A stretch of 64,000 bases of DNA from Saccharina japonica (taxonomy: Eukaryota > Sar > Phaeophyceae > Laminariales > Laminariaceae): assembly GCA_008828725.1 (NCBI GenBank), contig MEHQ01002413.1:329401-393400 (forward strand), read 5' to 3'. Made by a program: the position numbers and the translations under genes. The notes beneath the pieces are model-generated. The model had not been told where the DNA came from. It worked only from the letters and a program-made list of their open reading frames with translations, and searched no databases. Below, one piece after another: positions 11,801 through 25,100 of the stretch (position 1 is its first letter; each line of letters begins with the position of its first letter).

Positions 11801-14800
11801 TTATAGTGACCCCCGGATGGAGAGAGAAAAGAAGGGGGCGAAGCTGAGATAAATGGGATAGAGAAAAAGAAAAACAAGAAAACAGATGACACGCAGAACA
11901 CAAAACACATCTATCTATCCATTCATCCATCCTCTGGAATAAATTTCAGAGACGGTTGGCTACGTATATCTCTTGTTGGGGATCAGGTCGGGTCAACGTG
12001 TGCTCACGCGACCGAGATAGGATAGCAGCAGCCTTATCTGCTGGTGGTGCAACGCGAACGATGACCTAAATTGACACACACGACACATATATATTTTGTA
12101 AGGTAGAAGTGTGGCGAGCTTAACCCCTTGAGAATTGGTCCCCCCACGTTTTTTGTTACAAACTACTTGGAATTAGTGTGTGGTAAGTTTTGCAGTTCTG
12201 TCAAGAGATTTTTTTTGTTTTTACCAAAACTCCGCCGGAGGATAGGTAACAAAAAAAAAAAAAAAATTGTGTCTCCAAACCATGGGGGGATACACTACAC
12301 ACAAAAGACAACGGAAATTGATTTTCTTGTGTTTTGTTTCTCCATCCCATTTATTTCCTTCGCCCTACTTTTCTGTCTCCCTCTTTAGGCGTAACTCAGA
12401 TCCGGGGTCGCTAAGTATTAGGATTTCTTCTCCTCCCTCCCCAATACGAGCGGCAAGCGTGCGTTGTTTTTTTTTGTCGCGAGAAGGTTTCACAAGCGCT
12501 ACTTTCTTCCCTCGTTTGACTCTTCTCGTCGAAAGGAAAGATCCTCGTTTCGTTGAGATATTTCATTCAGTAGACGTATCGCTCTTGGTGTTTGTGTACC
12601 CTAAGTCTGCTCTGCTTCCTGCATAGCAGCGTAGTGTCGTCTCTGTGTCGTAGGTTTGTGGCCACATAACTGGTATCTCTCTAGGATGAAAAATCGGCAC
12701 AGACACTGGGTGTGCTGGATGTCGACGGGTAGAAAGGACACACGCGCACTACCATGCCCGTTGGCGACGAAACCGACTTCCAAAATGGTCCGGGGGGGGG
12801 GGGTGTTATATTAGCATCCCCCGGTGATAAGGTGTGGTGGTGGTACAGAGTATACCGAAAATACAGAGTAGTGTGCGTGTTCCTTCACAGTAAACAGTTA
12901 TTTCATAATGTGTTCCCGGCATCCAGCACACCCAGTTTCCGTAACGATTCGAGAAATGTTGTGTGTCTGTCTTTGTCTTTGTCGTTGACAACAGTGGAGG
13001 GCCGTTCTTTCTACCTACCGATCGAGGTCAATCAATCAGTCAGTTCGGGCACGTGTGCACCCGGTGCCCGTCTTCACGATGCGTCATCCTACTCCATTCG
13101 TACAGTAGTAGAGAGATGCGAAGCCTGTGGGGAAGAAGGGCGTGTTGTAATGGAGCAACACGCTCGCTCGTATTTTTGGCAGCATGCTTATATTGCTCGT
13201 CGTGTTCTTTCACATGTTCAGATGTCTCCCCTCGTACAACTGCTGCGGTAAGAAACGTGAAATGAGAGACATTTGCTCTGATTATCGAAGCATGCAAGAA
13301 ACTGCGTCTTCTAACTGCATCTGTGTCTAAGAAACACTGCTGGTGTGGGCACACAACGTAATGAAGTTTTCGAGGCGGGGGCCAAAATTGATCGTTTCTT
13401 TGTTGGGGCCCTGTAATGTAGATTGGGAATACGAGGACTTAAGAGTACTCTTGCCTACTACACCTGTTCGGGACACAACACCCTACTACTACTACTACTA
13501 CTACTACTGTACGATGCGTGCGTGTCTATCAATGCACCGGGTACAGGTATAATATGATGCACCATACATATGATATGTGTGGTGGTCATTGTACCGGATG
13601 GTCCCGTGTTAACTAAAAAGCTTGAAATGCGCAGAGTAAGGGTAGGTTATAAGAGTTCATCTTTTTTTTATGCTTGAGTTCATCTTTTTTTTTCACGCTT
13701 GCCCTGCTCCGACAAAGTATCGTACAATACGTACGTGTTTCAGTCTGGCTGAAAATCGAATACCACTCAATCTGAGCCACCAACGAAAGTATCCCACTTT
13801 CCGTCTTCTTGAAGGCTCCTCCTTGCATCCCCTCCCCTACCATTGGAAACCCCTCGTTTACCCTAACCTATATACTCGTCAAGATTACATCCCCACGTCA
13901 TTGGCAGCACAGACAGTATAGTCCTCCCCCTCGACCCTTCCTTCCTTTGTCTTCCTTCTAGTGGCCTCCCTATTTTTCCTATAATAGAAGCATGCGAAAC
14001 TCGTGTTCTATCACCTGTAGTGCTGCTGCCAAAACCATGCATGAGCATCGCAGCTCGTCGCGTGACGAAATGCATCCACGTATATATTACATCGGACGCT
14101 TAGATGTGCACTGTGTGTGCCAGTCAGTATCTGGTACCTGGTATTCATATACATATCATACTGGCTTCATGTACATGACTTCTGTACCTCGTATTGTGTA
14201 TCCCATTTATACGCTGTGTCTCCGGTTGTGTTGCGTTTAGTCCAGCCTTGACTTGCTCCACGCCTCACGAGTGAGTAGGCATACGTTGATCGTTGACATC
14301 GTATCATAGGAGGCATACGTACGTATGGAAATAACTGAACTGACATTGACATCAATCGACAGATAGTCGATACAGGTAGTGGGAGCACTTATAGTTTCCT
14401 CGGGGACAGGGGAAGGGGGTCAAAACATTACGTCATGTTCATACACCATACCATACAAATGCCATACGACGTTGTCCATGAACGCTTACATACGTATGGA
14501 AATGCCATACGCCTACCCTGGTCGTGCAGATGTTGTACTCTGCACGCTACGTTTACGGTACGAAACCAACATTTCGAGTATACGCATATATACGTATACA
14601 TGTGACAAGTTTGTATCATACGGATATATACCTCGGGTACATGGTTTAATGTTTTATGTTTTTGAAAGTAAGTACCACTTCGTCCGGAAATGTAAGGACC
14701 CCTTGTATTTTAGGATCCAATCTACACGGTCCCTATATATATCATACTTCGGGGCAGGGAGGGGCTACCATTGCCAGTACAGAGGGGTGGATCAGCCCCC

Positions 14801-17800
14801 CTGCTGGACTGCCATCCGTTTAGGGTACATCTCGCATCACTCGGAACTCGGAGGCAGATATTCCCCTGTAGAGTGGATTGTGGTATGGCTGGTGTCGTTG
14901 TGTTATCGTACCCGGTACGTTGTCGGCATTTTTCCTTTGCTTTACTCGCTTATTATGATTTGCGTTTTTGTTCTGTTTTGTTTGTTTGTTTGTTTTTCTT
15001 GTGTCTCGCTAGCCTGTGACCACAGAAGTACTACCTCTCTAGGACTAGGAATCAGGACAGACACTGGGTGTACTGATGTAAATATCGTAGTTGAGTACTG
15101 TATGTAGAAATACCGGTTCAATGTGAAGGCAACACACTGCACTCACTCCCGCTCGGGGTACATAATATTCAGATCACTTAGAACCCGCGGCGTCAGATTT
15201 ATTTATGTTTCTTTGCAATGCAGTACCAAGACGGTTAATAGGATGCCTCTCTGAAATCGACAGCAACGATTTCCGCCCTCCGTGACAGCAAACACCCCTT
15301 TCACACAGTGTCCTCCAGCAGTATTTTACTTTCTCGTCGAGAACCCCCTGCACCCCGCCTCCCTCACTCTCCACCTCCCCTCCCTGTCTGCCTCCCTCCC
15401 TCCCTCCCCCCTCCCGCGTTCCCGACATGCTCTGTCCCGGCATTGTAGGGAGGCGAGGGTCGATCATACGACTACGACCATGCATGAAAATGAAGTCCCC
15501 CCCCCCCCCCCCCTCCCACCCTCCCTCGAAATCCCTCCCTCCCCCCCTCCCTCCACCCTCCCGCCCTCTTTATCTCCCTCCCTCAATTCATCCGCAAGAG
15601 GATTAATTAATGCGCGGTGTTTTTGTTTTTTCATTTTTATGTACCTCCAGACCTCCAGCATTCCATTCATCTTCCGTTACTTTATTTTCTTAATTTTTTC
15701 TATCTGTTCGTTATTCATCCGTCCTCTAATTCATGCATTTATTCATTCGTTCATTCATTCATTCATTCAACGTTTCATGAAGCATCCTACAACGAATTAT
15801 CTCGCGTGTTGATCCATACATTCACTCATGCAGGCATTTTTCATTGTCCACGTTTTAGCTTTTCCATTCATTATCCTATCTGCACACGTATGCGAGACAA
15901 ATGTTCTCACTTATTCATCCATCCAACGATTCCTACATCCGTTCAACATTCCATGTAGACATGCGCGCATTAAGCTCGTTCATGATCCACTCGAAATTTC
16001 ACTCGTTATCCTTTGCGAAACTACGGCGGTGTATACCATGGATAGTGTTCTCACTTATTACTTCATCCATTCATGGAGGAGCCCATCCACGAATGTATTC
16101 ATTCATTCACAAACGTAAATTCATTCATCCATCCATTCATTATACATTCAGCTTTTTCCATGCAATATCTGTTAAAAAAACGCACTACACCGGACGTAAA
16201 TATAAGCAACGCTCGGCATGGATAGTGTTCTCACTTATTACTCCATCCATATCACGGACGAGCCCATCCACGAATGTATTAATTCATTCACAAACGTAAA
16301 ATCCATCCATCCATTCATTCATTCATTCATTATACATTCAACTTTTTCCATTCAATATCTGTTCAAACACCGCACTACATCGGACGGAAATATAAGCAAC
16401 GCCGGCATTCCTATTAGACTCAAAACGGTCCTAATATTTCTGCCCTGAGTGGCACTTCTCACTCCTATCCACCCACCCTTTCACTCATGAATTCCATGCA
16501 CTCCTTCCTTCCTTCACCCATCCATCGAGTCACAGGTCCTCGCGCGGGACGCACGCCCCGCGACCACCACCACCACCAAGCCCGGGTCCACTCCGGCAGA
16601 ACCACGACCACCTTTTCAACCACCACCAACAACACCATCAACAGAAGGGCACGACGGTTTCACAGCCGTGGAATCCAAGACGATTCACCCGCTGGATTTC
16701 TTCAAGATTTCTGGCGTAGATGTCGCTTCCGGAACGGTGCCAATCAGCTCGCAGCGCTGCCCGGACATGGCGGTGGTTTTGGAGATGAGGCTGGAGGCCG
16801 ATGCGAGGCGGGGAGGGGCGGGGACGGAATTCGGACGCGGGATGCGATCCACCAGGTGCTGCGAGGTCAGAAAGAAGGTGAGCGTTGAAGATATCGTGTG
16901 TCCGAGGGTTGATGAATGTAACTGGTATTCCGTGTAATCCGTATTTAGGTAGGTAGTACGGTTACGTTACCATGGTTATTTTTTTCACGGGTATTTATCC
17001 CATTTACGAAGAGGGGTGTTTGGGCGTACGTTACCATGGTTATTTTTTCCCGGGTATTTATCCCATTTACGAAGAACGGTGTTTGGGCGTGGGGGGCTCG
17101 TTCGACCAAATACCATAACTCAAAAGTTCGGGACACAGTGGTACAAGATCATTGTGTACTACAAAATTCCTGCTATACCGTATATGATCACCGGGGGTGA
17201 TAACATATCACCCCCCCTCGGGCGAATTTCAAAGCTGGCTGTCTCGAAAACGGGGGAGAGTGTAAATAAACGCCGAGGCACTCGTCGACGGAAACAATTC
17301 GATAAAAATCGACCGAGCTTATTCTGAAGCCACTATCCGGTTCTTGGGGAGACCCCTATAGGGGGAGAGGGGGGGTAGGGGTGTACTCGATATCCATGCA
17401 TGGCCGTAGATAGTCGTATGACCATAGACGGGAGGGGTAGTCTTCTAGTGTTTTGGAGAAAATCGGCTCAGAATTTTGAATTTTGCCCCAGGGGGGGGAA
17501 GGGGGGTGTTAGCTTGCGTGCGAATACGCGGTGTGATGTCATTCTGCCTGAACACGTACGCAGTAAGTGTCATGCGCGCTTGCGTGTCACACAAACCCCT
17601 GCGATCGTGTACACATCGGACACTACATCCACCAGCAGAAGCAGCAGCAGCAGCAGCAGCCTGGGCTGCTTTGTTTGACCTGTACTTGCAACTTGTAGGG
17701 CACTGTTACCACGCGTATGACAAAGGGAGAGCGTTGACCGCGCTGTTTTCCGATAAGTGGACACACAGGCTTGTCTTGCCGAGGGGGGGAGTAGAGCAGT

Positions 17801-19156
17801 GTGGGCCCGCCGATAAGAACCACCGTAATCTGAGCAAAGACTTGAAACCTTATTGTCACACCATAATTGTTTAAACTTTAAGAATATGCTGTTGTAGTAA
17901 GTATAGACCCTTGTTTAAACTTGAGCATATGCTATTGTACTAAGTATAGATCCTTGTTTAAAATTGAGCATATGCTATTATTATACCTGGTACTGAGTAT
18001 ACTTACTCGTAGTAGGATTTTGGGGTGGCACTCGCCGGTGAGCACGATTTTATTTAACCCAATTCTCTTAGGCAGCATGCCTCCAAAATGTGAGCCTCAT
18101 GTTCTTATTATGGCGTTTCTTATCCCTGGGCCTATCCTGCTGTAGTGGTCCCCGGCTTCAACGTGTCTATACGTATATATGTATAACGAAAAGTTATATA
18201 TGTATATTACGATTCTACACAAAGAAAAGTTAGAATAAAGTTATATGTGTATATTACGATTGTACACAAAAGAAAAGTTACAATACGAAGTATCCCTCCG
18301 GTCGGACAATGTGAATGTGTACATTGTCGTATACGTAACATGCCCCCTTGATAAGATGATGACACTAACCCAATCTCGAAGCTGATGTATACGCGACAAT
18401 GGCGAAGATCCCAACGCCTACATAGCGATGCGTCGATTATGGGAAGGTGTCTCGTCCAGATGTTTCCAAAGCCAATATTTTGGTCGTTTGTGACCGACTC
18501 CCCTCTGGGTTTGGAGGAAATCGGCGCCGGAATTCGTCATATGGGAGGGGGGGGGTACCATTATTTCTTGTTCGCCTTAGTCATTTGACAATTGACCTCG
18601 CATCCTTTTCGAGACGGTGGGGGGAGGGCGTACTCATTATTTGTTGCTTCCCTTAGTCATTTGAACATTGACCACGCACCCCTTTCGAGCCGGAGCACCG
18701 TTCCTTCTCCTGACAGAGACACCTCCAACAGATGGCCGCTCCTTGCCCTGTTTCCATGTATTTCATAGAACCTTTTTGCAAATCCTATCCCCTTCCTGTT
18801 TCGCCGCCTGTGGCCACCATCTATCGGCATCCTCAACATTTGGAGCTTGTCTCAGTCACTCGAGCATTAACCACGCATCACTTTCGAGACGGAGCACCGT
18901 TCCTTCTCGTAATAGAGACACCTCCAACAGTTGACCACTCGTTGCCCTGTTTCCATGTATTACATATAACCCTTTTGTACGCGGGGGGGGGTAGGGGGGC
19001 GGGGGGGCTTGGTTTGCGTGTTGCATGGCGGTGTCATGCTAACTCGGTTCAGATGCATGTATATAGTAAGTGGTGCGCGCCTCGCGTGTCACACAAACCC
19101 CTGCAGCGTATCATGTGTATACATCATCGGACACGAAATCCACCACCAGCAGTAGC

Positions 19157-19188
<32 letters not shown>

Positions 19189-22100
19189 TAGCGGGAGAAG
19201 CAGCAGCAGCCTGGGCTGCTTTTGTTGGACCTACACCGCAATGTTACCACGCTTTGAAAAAAAAAAGAGAGCGTTGGCTGCTGTGCTCCAAGAAAGTAAC
19301 CGCAGTGCTACGTGCCGAGGCGGGGTACTGCCCGGTCCCGTTTAAACGTCTCTACACGAGTCGTCGTATACCGAAAAAACATGATCCCAGGTATCTCGCT
19401 ATGGCCGGACATGTGTATACGTTAGTGTGGGATATCGTATATCAAAAGTTTCGATATATCGGATATCGGACTTTCGATATATTAAAATATCGAACGTGTG
19501 TTAATGACCTCCATCCCCTAATATCACGGGGGGGGATGAGGCGTAGTAAATAGGACCACATATTGTTAACAAAAATAGGGCAATGTATACGTTTTTATGT
19601 GTACTGCTGTGGGTTCTAAATCTTAGGACCAAATATTGTTATTAATAGAAAAAAATAGGGAAATCTGTAGGTTAGGGTTACTATGGCCCCCCGCAACAAG
19701 CATGCTTCGTGCTTTTTTCACGCTGACAAGGAACGAATATTTTTTCGATGTAGATATCAAATATCGAAAATCAATATCGTATATTTGTTTCGTTTATCGG
19801 TACTGCAGCATCTTATTTGAACTCGATTATCGTTCGATATTCAACACTAGCGTACGTGATGCGCGCGTGCGTGTTACACCACCCCCCCCCCCCCTGCATC
19901 GTATGTAGGAAGAATCACTACTAGACGCACCGACCGGGCCGTACCCCGCAGCAGCCTGGGCTGCTTCAGGTAGTAATCACCACCGCAGTATATACGTAGG
20001 ACGTTTTTAAGTCGGCAGGACTTCACGACTAACAACTTATCGTTAGGTGCCGTTGACCAAGAAACGGACTTTTTTCGTCGCCAAGTCGGGTGGTGAACCC
20101 AGCCGATAGCCAGCCGACTTATCGACTTTAAGTCAGGCGAGGGAAGCGATGACTCAGATCGACCCCCCCCCCGGCGCTTGGTGCACGCAATGTCTGCTTA
20201 GTTGGTGAAAACCCAACGTGCTCCGTCCCGGTATTGTAGGGATGCGAGGGTCTATGGTCGAACGACTACGACCGTGAACGACATGAGTGCACCCCCCCCC
20301 CCCGGCATATAAATATATGATATATTTATAGGTTGGGTTGGCGTCGGTTGGCAACGACGCTGTAAAACACGCCACTCGCTGCGTGAGCTAGACAACCAGG
20401 GTGCCGTTTTTTTTTGTTATTTTGTTTTTGGCGGTCATCAAAGCTGGCGGTCAAGTAGATCATTTGTGCGGGACGGAGAACCTTTGTTCCGCACAAGGGG
20501 AATGGTCGTATCACGTAGTGTTAATATGGTAAGGCGTCCGTGAGGCAGTTACATAGTAAAACCCATTGCTGTCTCCGGAAGTGGCCACACCAGAAATTAA
20601 ATTAACTCATTAATGAAGCTGTCGTCCACATGCAAGTCCGCTTCAGAGGCGGTTCTTAGCAGGATGCAGCTCACACTCAATGCGACTCGCCCAATACCTC
20701 ACGGCGTTTCGCGCTTGGTGCAAGCAATGTCTGCCTGGTTGGTGAAAACCCAACGCGCTCCGTCCCGGCATTGTAGGGATGCGAGGGTCTATGGTCATAT
20801 GACTACGGCCGTGCACAACATAAGTACACCCCCCCTACCCCCCCCGGCCGAGGGAAACCTCAGCCCAGAAAAAAAAGCGTACCCCCGCACTCAACAATCC
20901 TTCCGAGAAGTGCGGAAACCCAGTAAGTCGGGTAGTTGGCACCTACGTGATACGACTGACTATATATGGTTCCGGCTACTAATTGTACCCTCTCTTGTAA
21001 GAAATAGACAGCAGCGGCAGCAGAGGCTATTTTCGTGATGAACATTCAGTACGACTGCAGTCCAGTACGAGTTGCGGCGCAGCAGCGCTTGTCTAGTCAA
21101 CGCTCTGGACCGCGGCGGGGAGGGGGGGGAGGAGCCTCTGCTTTGCGACCCCGGATCTGAGTTACACGAGTAATGTGGTGTAACCGCTATTATAAACTAA
21201 AGCCCGTGCTACCGCCCGCCAAAACTGGAGGGTGTACACGAACCAGGTACTCTCTCTTCTTACACCCACGTACCATACCTATACATTTAGGGGGACCATG
21301 GTAAAAATCGGACCCGGTACACGCAAAAAAAAAAAACTATACATTTCCTTATTTCCACTGACACCATTGTAAAAATGGGACCCGGTACGCGCAAAAAAAA
21401 GAAACTACGTATGCATTTCCCTATTTCCACTACCTTGCCATCGTGACTCGCGTTTTTTATGTTTTTTATCTCGAAATGACTTCGGCGTTTTTTTCCCTTG
21501 TCGGCTCGTCTCGCGTCGAACTGATGTATAGCCGTAACGAGCGTTGAGTTCGCACAGGGGAAGGGTTGCGATCGTTTTTTTGTTTTCGGCGCTCGTTTTT
21601 CTCGACGACGTTAAAAGGGGGGGGGGGAAACCTAACATTACATATACGTATTTTCGGAAGGTTCTCGACCAGGTCTTTCCGAAAAATACCCCTTTTTCGG
21701 TATTATTGGCGACGTTTTTTCCTCCGATCTGGGAAAAAACAAACTACCGCTTCAAAACGTCCAATGTTGTTTTTCCGAAAATCGCCCCGTATTATGTATT
21801 ATTGACGACCATCCCCCGTTCTGGAAATAAACAAATGAGCGCTTATAAACGTCCAGATTGTTCCAAAAAACACCCTTTGTTCGGTATTGGAGACCTTCCC
21901 CGTTCTGGAAACCAATCGACCGCTTAAAAAAAACGTCCAGGTATTCCGAAAAACACCCTTGTTCGATACTATTGGCGACGTTCCCCCGTTCTGCGAAAAC
22001 GTTTCAGATATTTCCGAAAAACACCGTTGTTCGGTAGTGGCAGCCTTCTCCCGTTCTGGAGAAACATACGAGCGCTTAAAACGTACAGTTTTTTTTTTCC

Positions 22101-25100
22101 GAAAGCACTCTTGTTCGGTATTGGCACCCTTCCCCCGTTCTGCGAAAACATTCGAGTGCTTAAAAACAAACGTCCAGGTATTTCCGAAAAAACCTCCTTG
22201 TTCGGTATTGGCAACGTCCAAATCTTTCCGAAGACATGCTCTCTTGTTGGGTATTGGCAGCCTTCCCCGTTCTGAAAGGACAACGACGACCGCTTCAAAA
22301 CGATCGCACAGCTATGCCAACCGGACGGCTCTTTAGGGCCTCCCGCCACCGCCCTCGAAATGCTATTTCTACGCGAGAGAATTTGGTCAAAATGCGGGAG
22401 GAAGGGGGTGCTCATGTCATGCGCGGCCGCACGCGCATGCCATATGACCATAATAAGACCCTATTACTGAGGACTATGCAGTATTAAGGGGACCAAATAG
22501 TGCTAGTAAAAGTAGGTCCTATTTACTGTGCCCCCCCCCGTGCGATAGAGGTAGCAAGGTATACCTTTTTTTGGCTGAAGTATTTTCTGAATGATCGGGT
22601 CCCTTAACCCATTCAGAACTGAAAAACGTATCCCACACTAATTCTAAGTTGTTTTTCCCCAAATACGTACGAAGGGCCAGTTATTTTAAGGGTCAACCAT
22701 AACTCGGCGGTCAATCATTCTTGTGTTGCAAGTATTTTTCGTTGTATAGTTCATTAAGCTCACGGCAATGATCATCGGGTTGCATAGAAAGCGAGGAGCC
22801 GACTGGGAAGGACAGCAACGAGAGCGTGTACGGACGGAGCGGGTCGAGTGTGGTCGTGCTAGGACTGGCCGAGCGGCACCGGAGCGGCGCGCCTGAGCAG
22901 CAGCACAGCAGCGCGCCGGCGCAGCAGCACAGCAGCGCACAGGAGAAGCGATCCGGAGCACGGACGACATCGACCCGTGACGGACGAACATTTTTGTTTT
23001 TCTGTTNGGCGGGGGGGGGGGGCGTACTCATTTGTGTTGCCTTAGTCATTTGACCATTGACCACGCATCCCTTTCGAGACGGAGCGGGGGGGGGGGGGTA
23101 CTATTTGTACTTGCCTTGTCATTTGACCATTGACCACGCATCCCTTTCGAGACGGAACACCGTTGGCGGGGGTGGGGGTGTACTCATGTTGTGCACGGCC
23201 GTAGTCATATGACCATAGACCCTCGCATCCCTACAATGCCGGGACGGAGCGCGTTGGGTTTTCACCAACCAGGCAGACATTGCTTGCACCAAGCGCGAAA
23301 CGCCGTGAGGTATTGGGCGAGTCGCATGGAGGGTGAGCTGCATCCTGCTAAGAACCGCCTCTGAAGCGGACTTGCATATGGACGACAGCTTCAATGAGTT
23401 AATTTAATTTCTGGTGTGGCCACTTCCGGAGACAGCAATGGGTTTTACTATGTAACTGCCTCGCGGACGCCTTACCATATTAACACTACGTGGTACGACC
23501 ATTCCCCTTGTGCGGAACAAAGGTTCTCCACCCCGCACAAATGATCTACTCGACCGCCAGCTTTGGTGACCGCCAAAAAAAATAACAAAAAAAACGGCAC
23601 CCTGGTTGTCTAGCTCACGCAGCGAGTGGCGTGTTTTACAGCGTCGTTGCCAACCGACGCCAACCCAACCTATAAATATAATATATTTATAGGGGGGGGT
23701 ACTCATGTCGTGCATGGCCGTCGTCTTATGACCATAGACCCTCGCATCCTTACAACGCCGGGATGGAGCACGTTGGGTTTTCGCCAACCAGGGGAGGGGA
23801 AAAAGAGAGACCCCAATTTCCCGATAGATAGGTGTTTGGTGTGGACCAATCGGCCGTACACCCTTGACACCACACCTTCTATTTTACTATTACGGGGGAA
23901 GACAGATATCAGGACCTAATATGCCAACGAAAAAATCTGGAATTTATAGTTTTTCCGTGTACGTCATGGGTTACGTGTGGTTACTATTAATAGGGTCCTC
24001 CGTAGTAGTGCAGTGTACATAAACCTAAATCTGGCTATAATTCCAAGTGTTTTTCTTCCACATCGGGCCTGCCCTCCTAAACGGGTTATTAGTAGTATTC
24101 CACTGCCCGTAATTATCTTACCGATCGAGCCTGCCAGCAGACATTGCCCGAACATATATTGAATGTTTCGTACACCTGAGAAACACCCCATAGTATATTA
24201 CGGAAACCCCCATCAAAATTCGTTTTTGGGAGGAGGGAGAGCAGAGATAAGAGAGAAGGGCCGTGTTGTGATAGAGGTATACCTCTTTTTGGCGAAAACG
24301 TTTCTGACCGACCGGGCTCCTTAACCTCACGTATTTGGGGACAAACTACTTGGAATTAGCGTGGGATACTTTTTTCAGTTTTGAATGGGTTAATCCCAAA
24401 TCGTCGGAATTCCATTTTTGTGTCGAAAAATATTTTTCGTGATACACTTGCGTATAGGCTTTGAGATGTCCGTAGGGTCGCGCCTGTATCTTTTCTCAAG
24501 AACATGAAATGGGGTGGGGTACGGAGCTCATAGAGGAAGAGCCTCAAGAAAGATTATGTATGGGCGACGTACCTGTACCGTGCGTAGCGTGAGTTTATTT
24601 GTGCTTGCTTTTGGTGCTTACTTTGTTGGTGAGGCCCTGCACCAATGGCAATCAGTGCACTCTTTTCCAGCTCGGATAGATCATCAACAGATAGACCATC
24701 TACAGATGGATCATCTACAGATAGACAATCGATTCTCACTTCCACGATCTACAAGCAGTGGACCTTTCAAGGCAGATATCTTTCCGACTTCGGACAGATC
24801 ATCTACAGATGGATCTACAGATAGATAATCTACAGATAGATCATCGATTCCCGCTTCACGATCTGCAAGCAGTGGACCTTTCAAGGCAGATATATTTCCG
24901 ACCTTCGTATGTATGATCTAGCTCATCCTGCCGGGTGGGACCCGCATATATTCTGCAGGATCTATATACTATAACGAAACGTCTCCTGGGTTGGATCTGT
25001 ACGATGTACAGATCCCGCACGAACCTTACCCAACGACTATTATGTACAGATCCCGCACGAACCTTACCCAACGACTATTATTAGTGAGGAAGGAACCTAT

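Larger units (their letters stand above)
8874..16535 (+). other. Intron 1 (about 7.7 kb)
   Basis: Between exons 1 and 2, both phase 0. It contains CTG/CAG microsatellites (9,790-9,895, 10,795-10,825), two repeat C copies, a SINE-like poly-C element, a CT-rich tract (15,340-15,600) and the ATTC satellite. Two stretches could be missed coding sequence and are discussed in findings (12,995-13,247; 14,379-15,107). The rest shows no gene. Confidence 0.7.

Noticed and set aside
18732-19553. 273-codon forward ORF
   Set aside because: It crosses poly-C elements and repeat D. The partner copy at 17.5 kb does not keep the same protein, so the openness comes from CAG repeats.
22800-23000. GC-rich stretch with Gln/Ser/Ala frames
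   Set aside because: No pyrimidine tract at a possible acceptor and no donor; CAG repeats explain the open frames.
20613-23394. Matching ORFs on opposite strands ([17 protein letters not shown]...)
   Set aside because: They are the same sequence in the two arms of an inverted duplication, ending in poly-C elements. No sign of coding selection.
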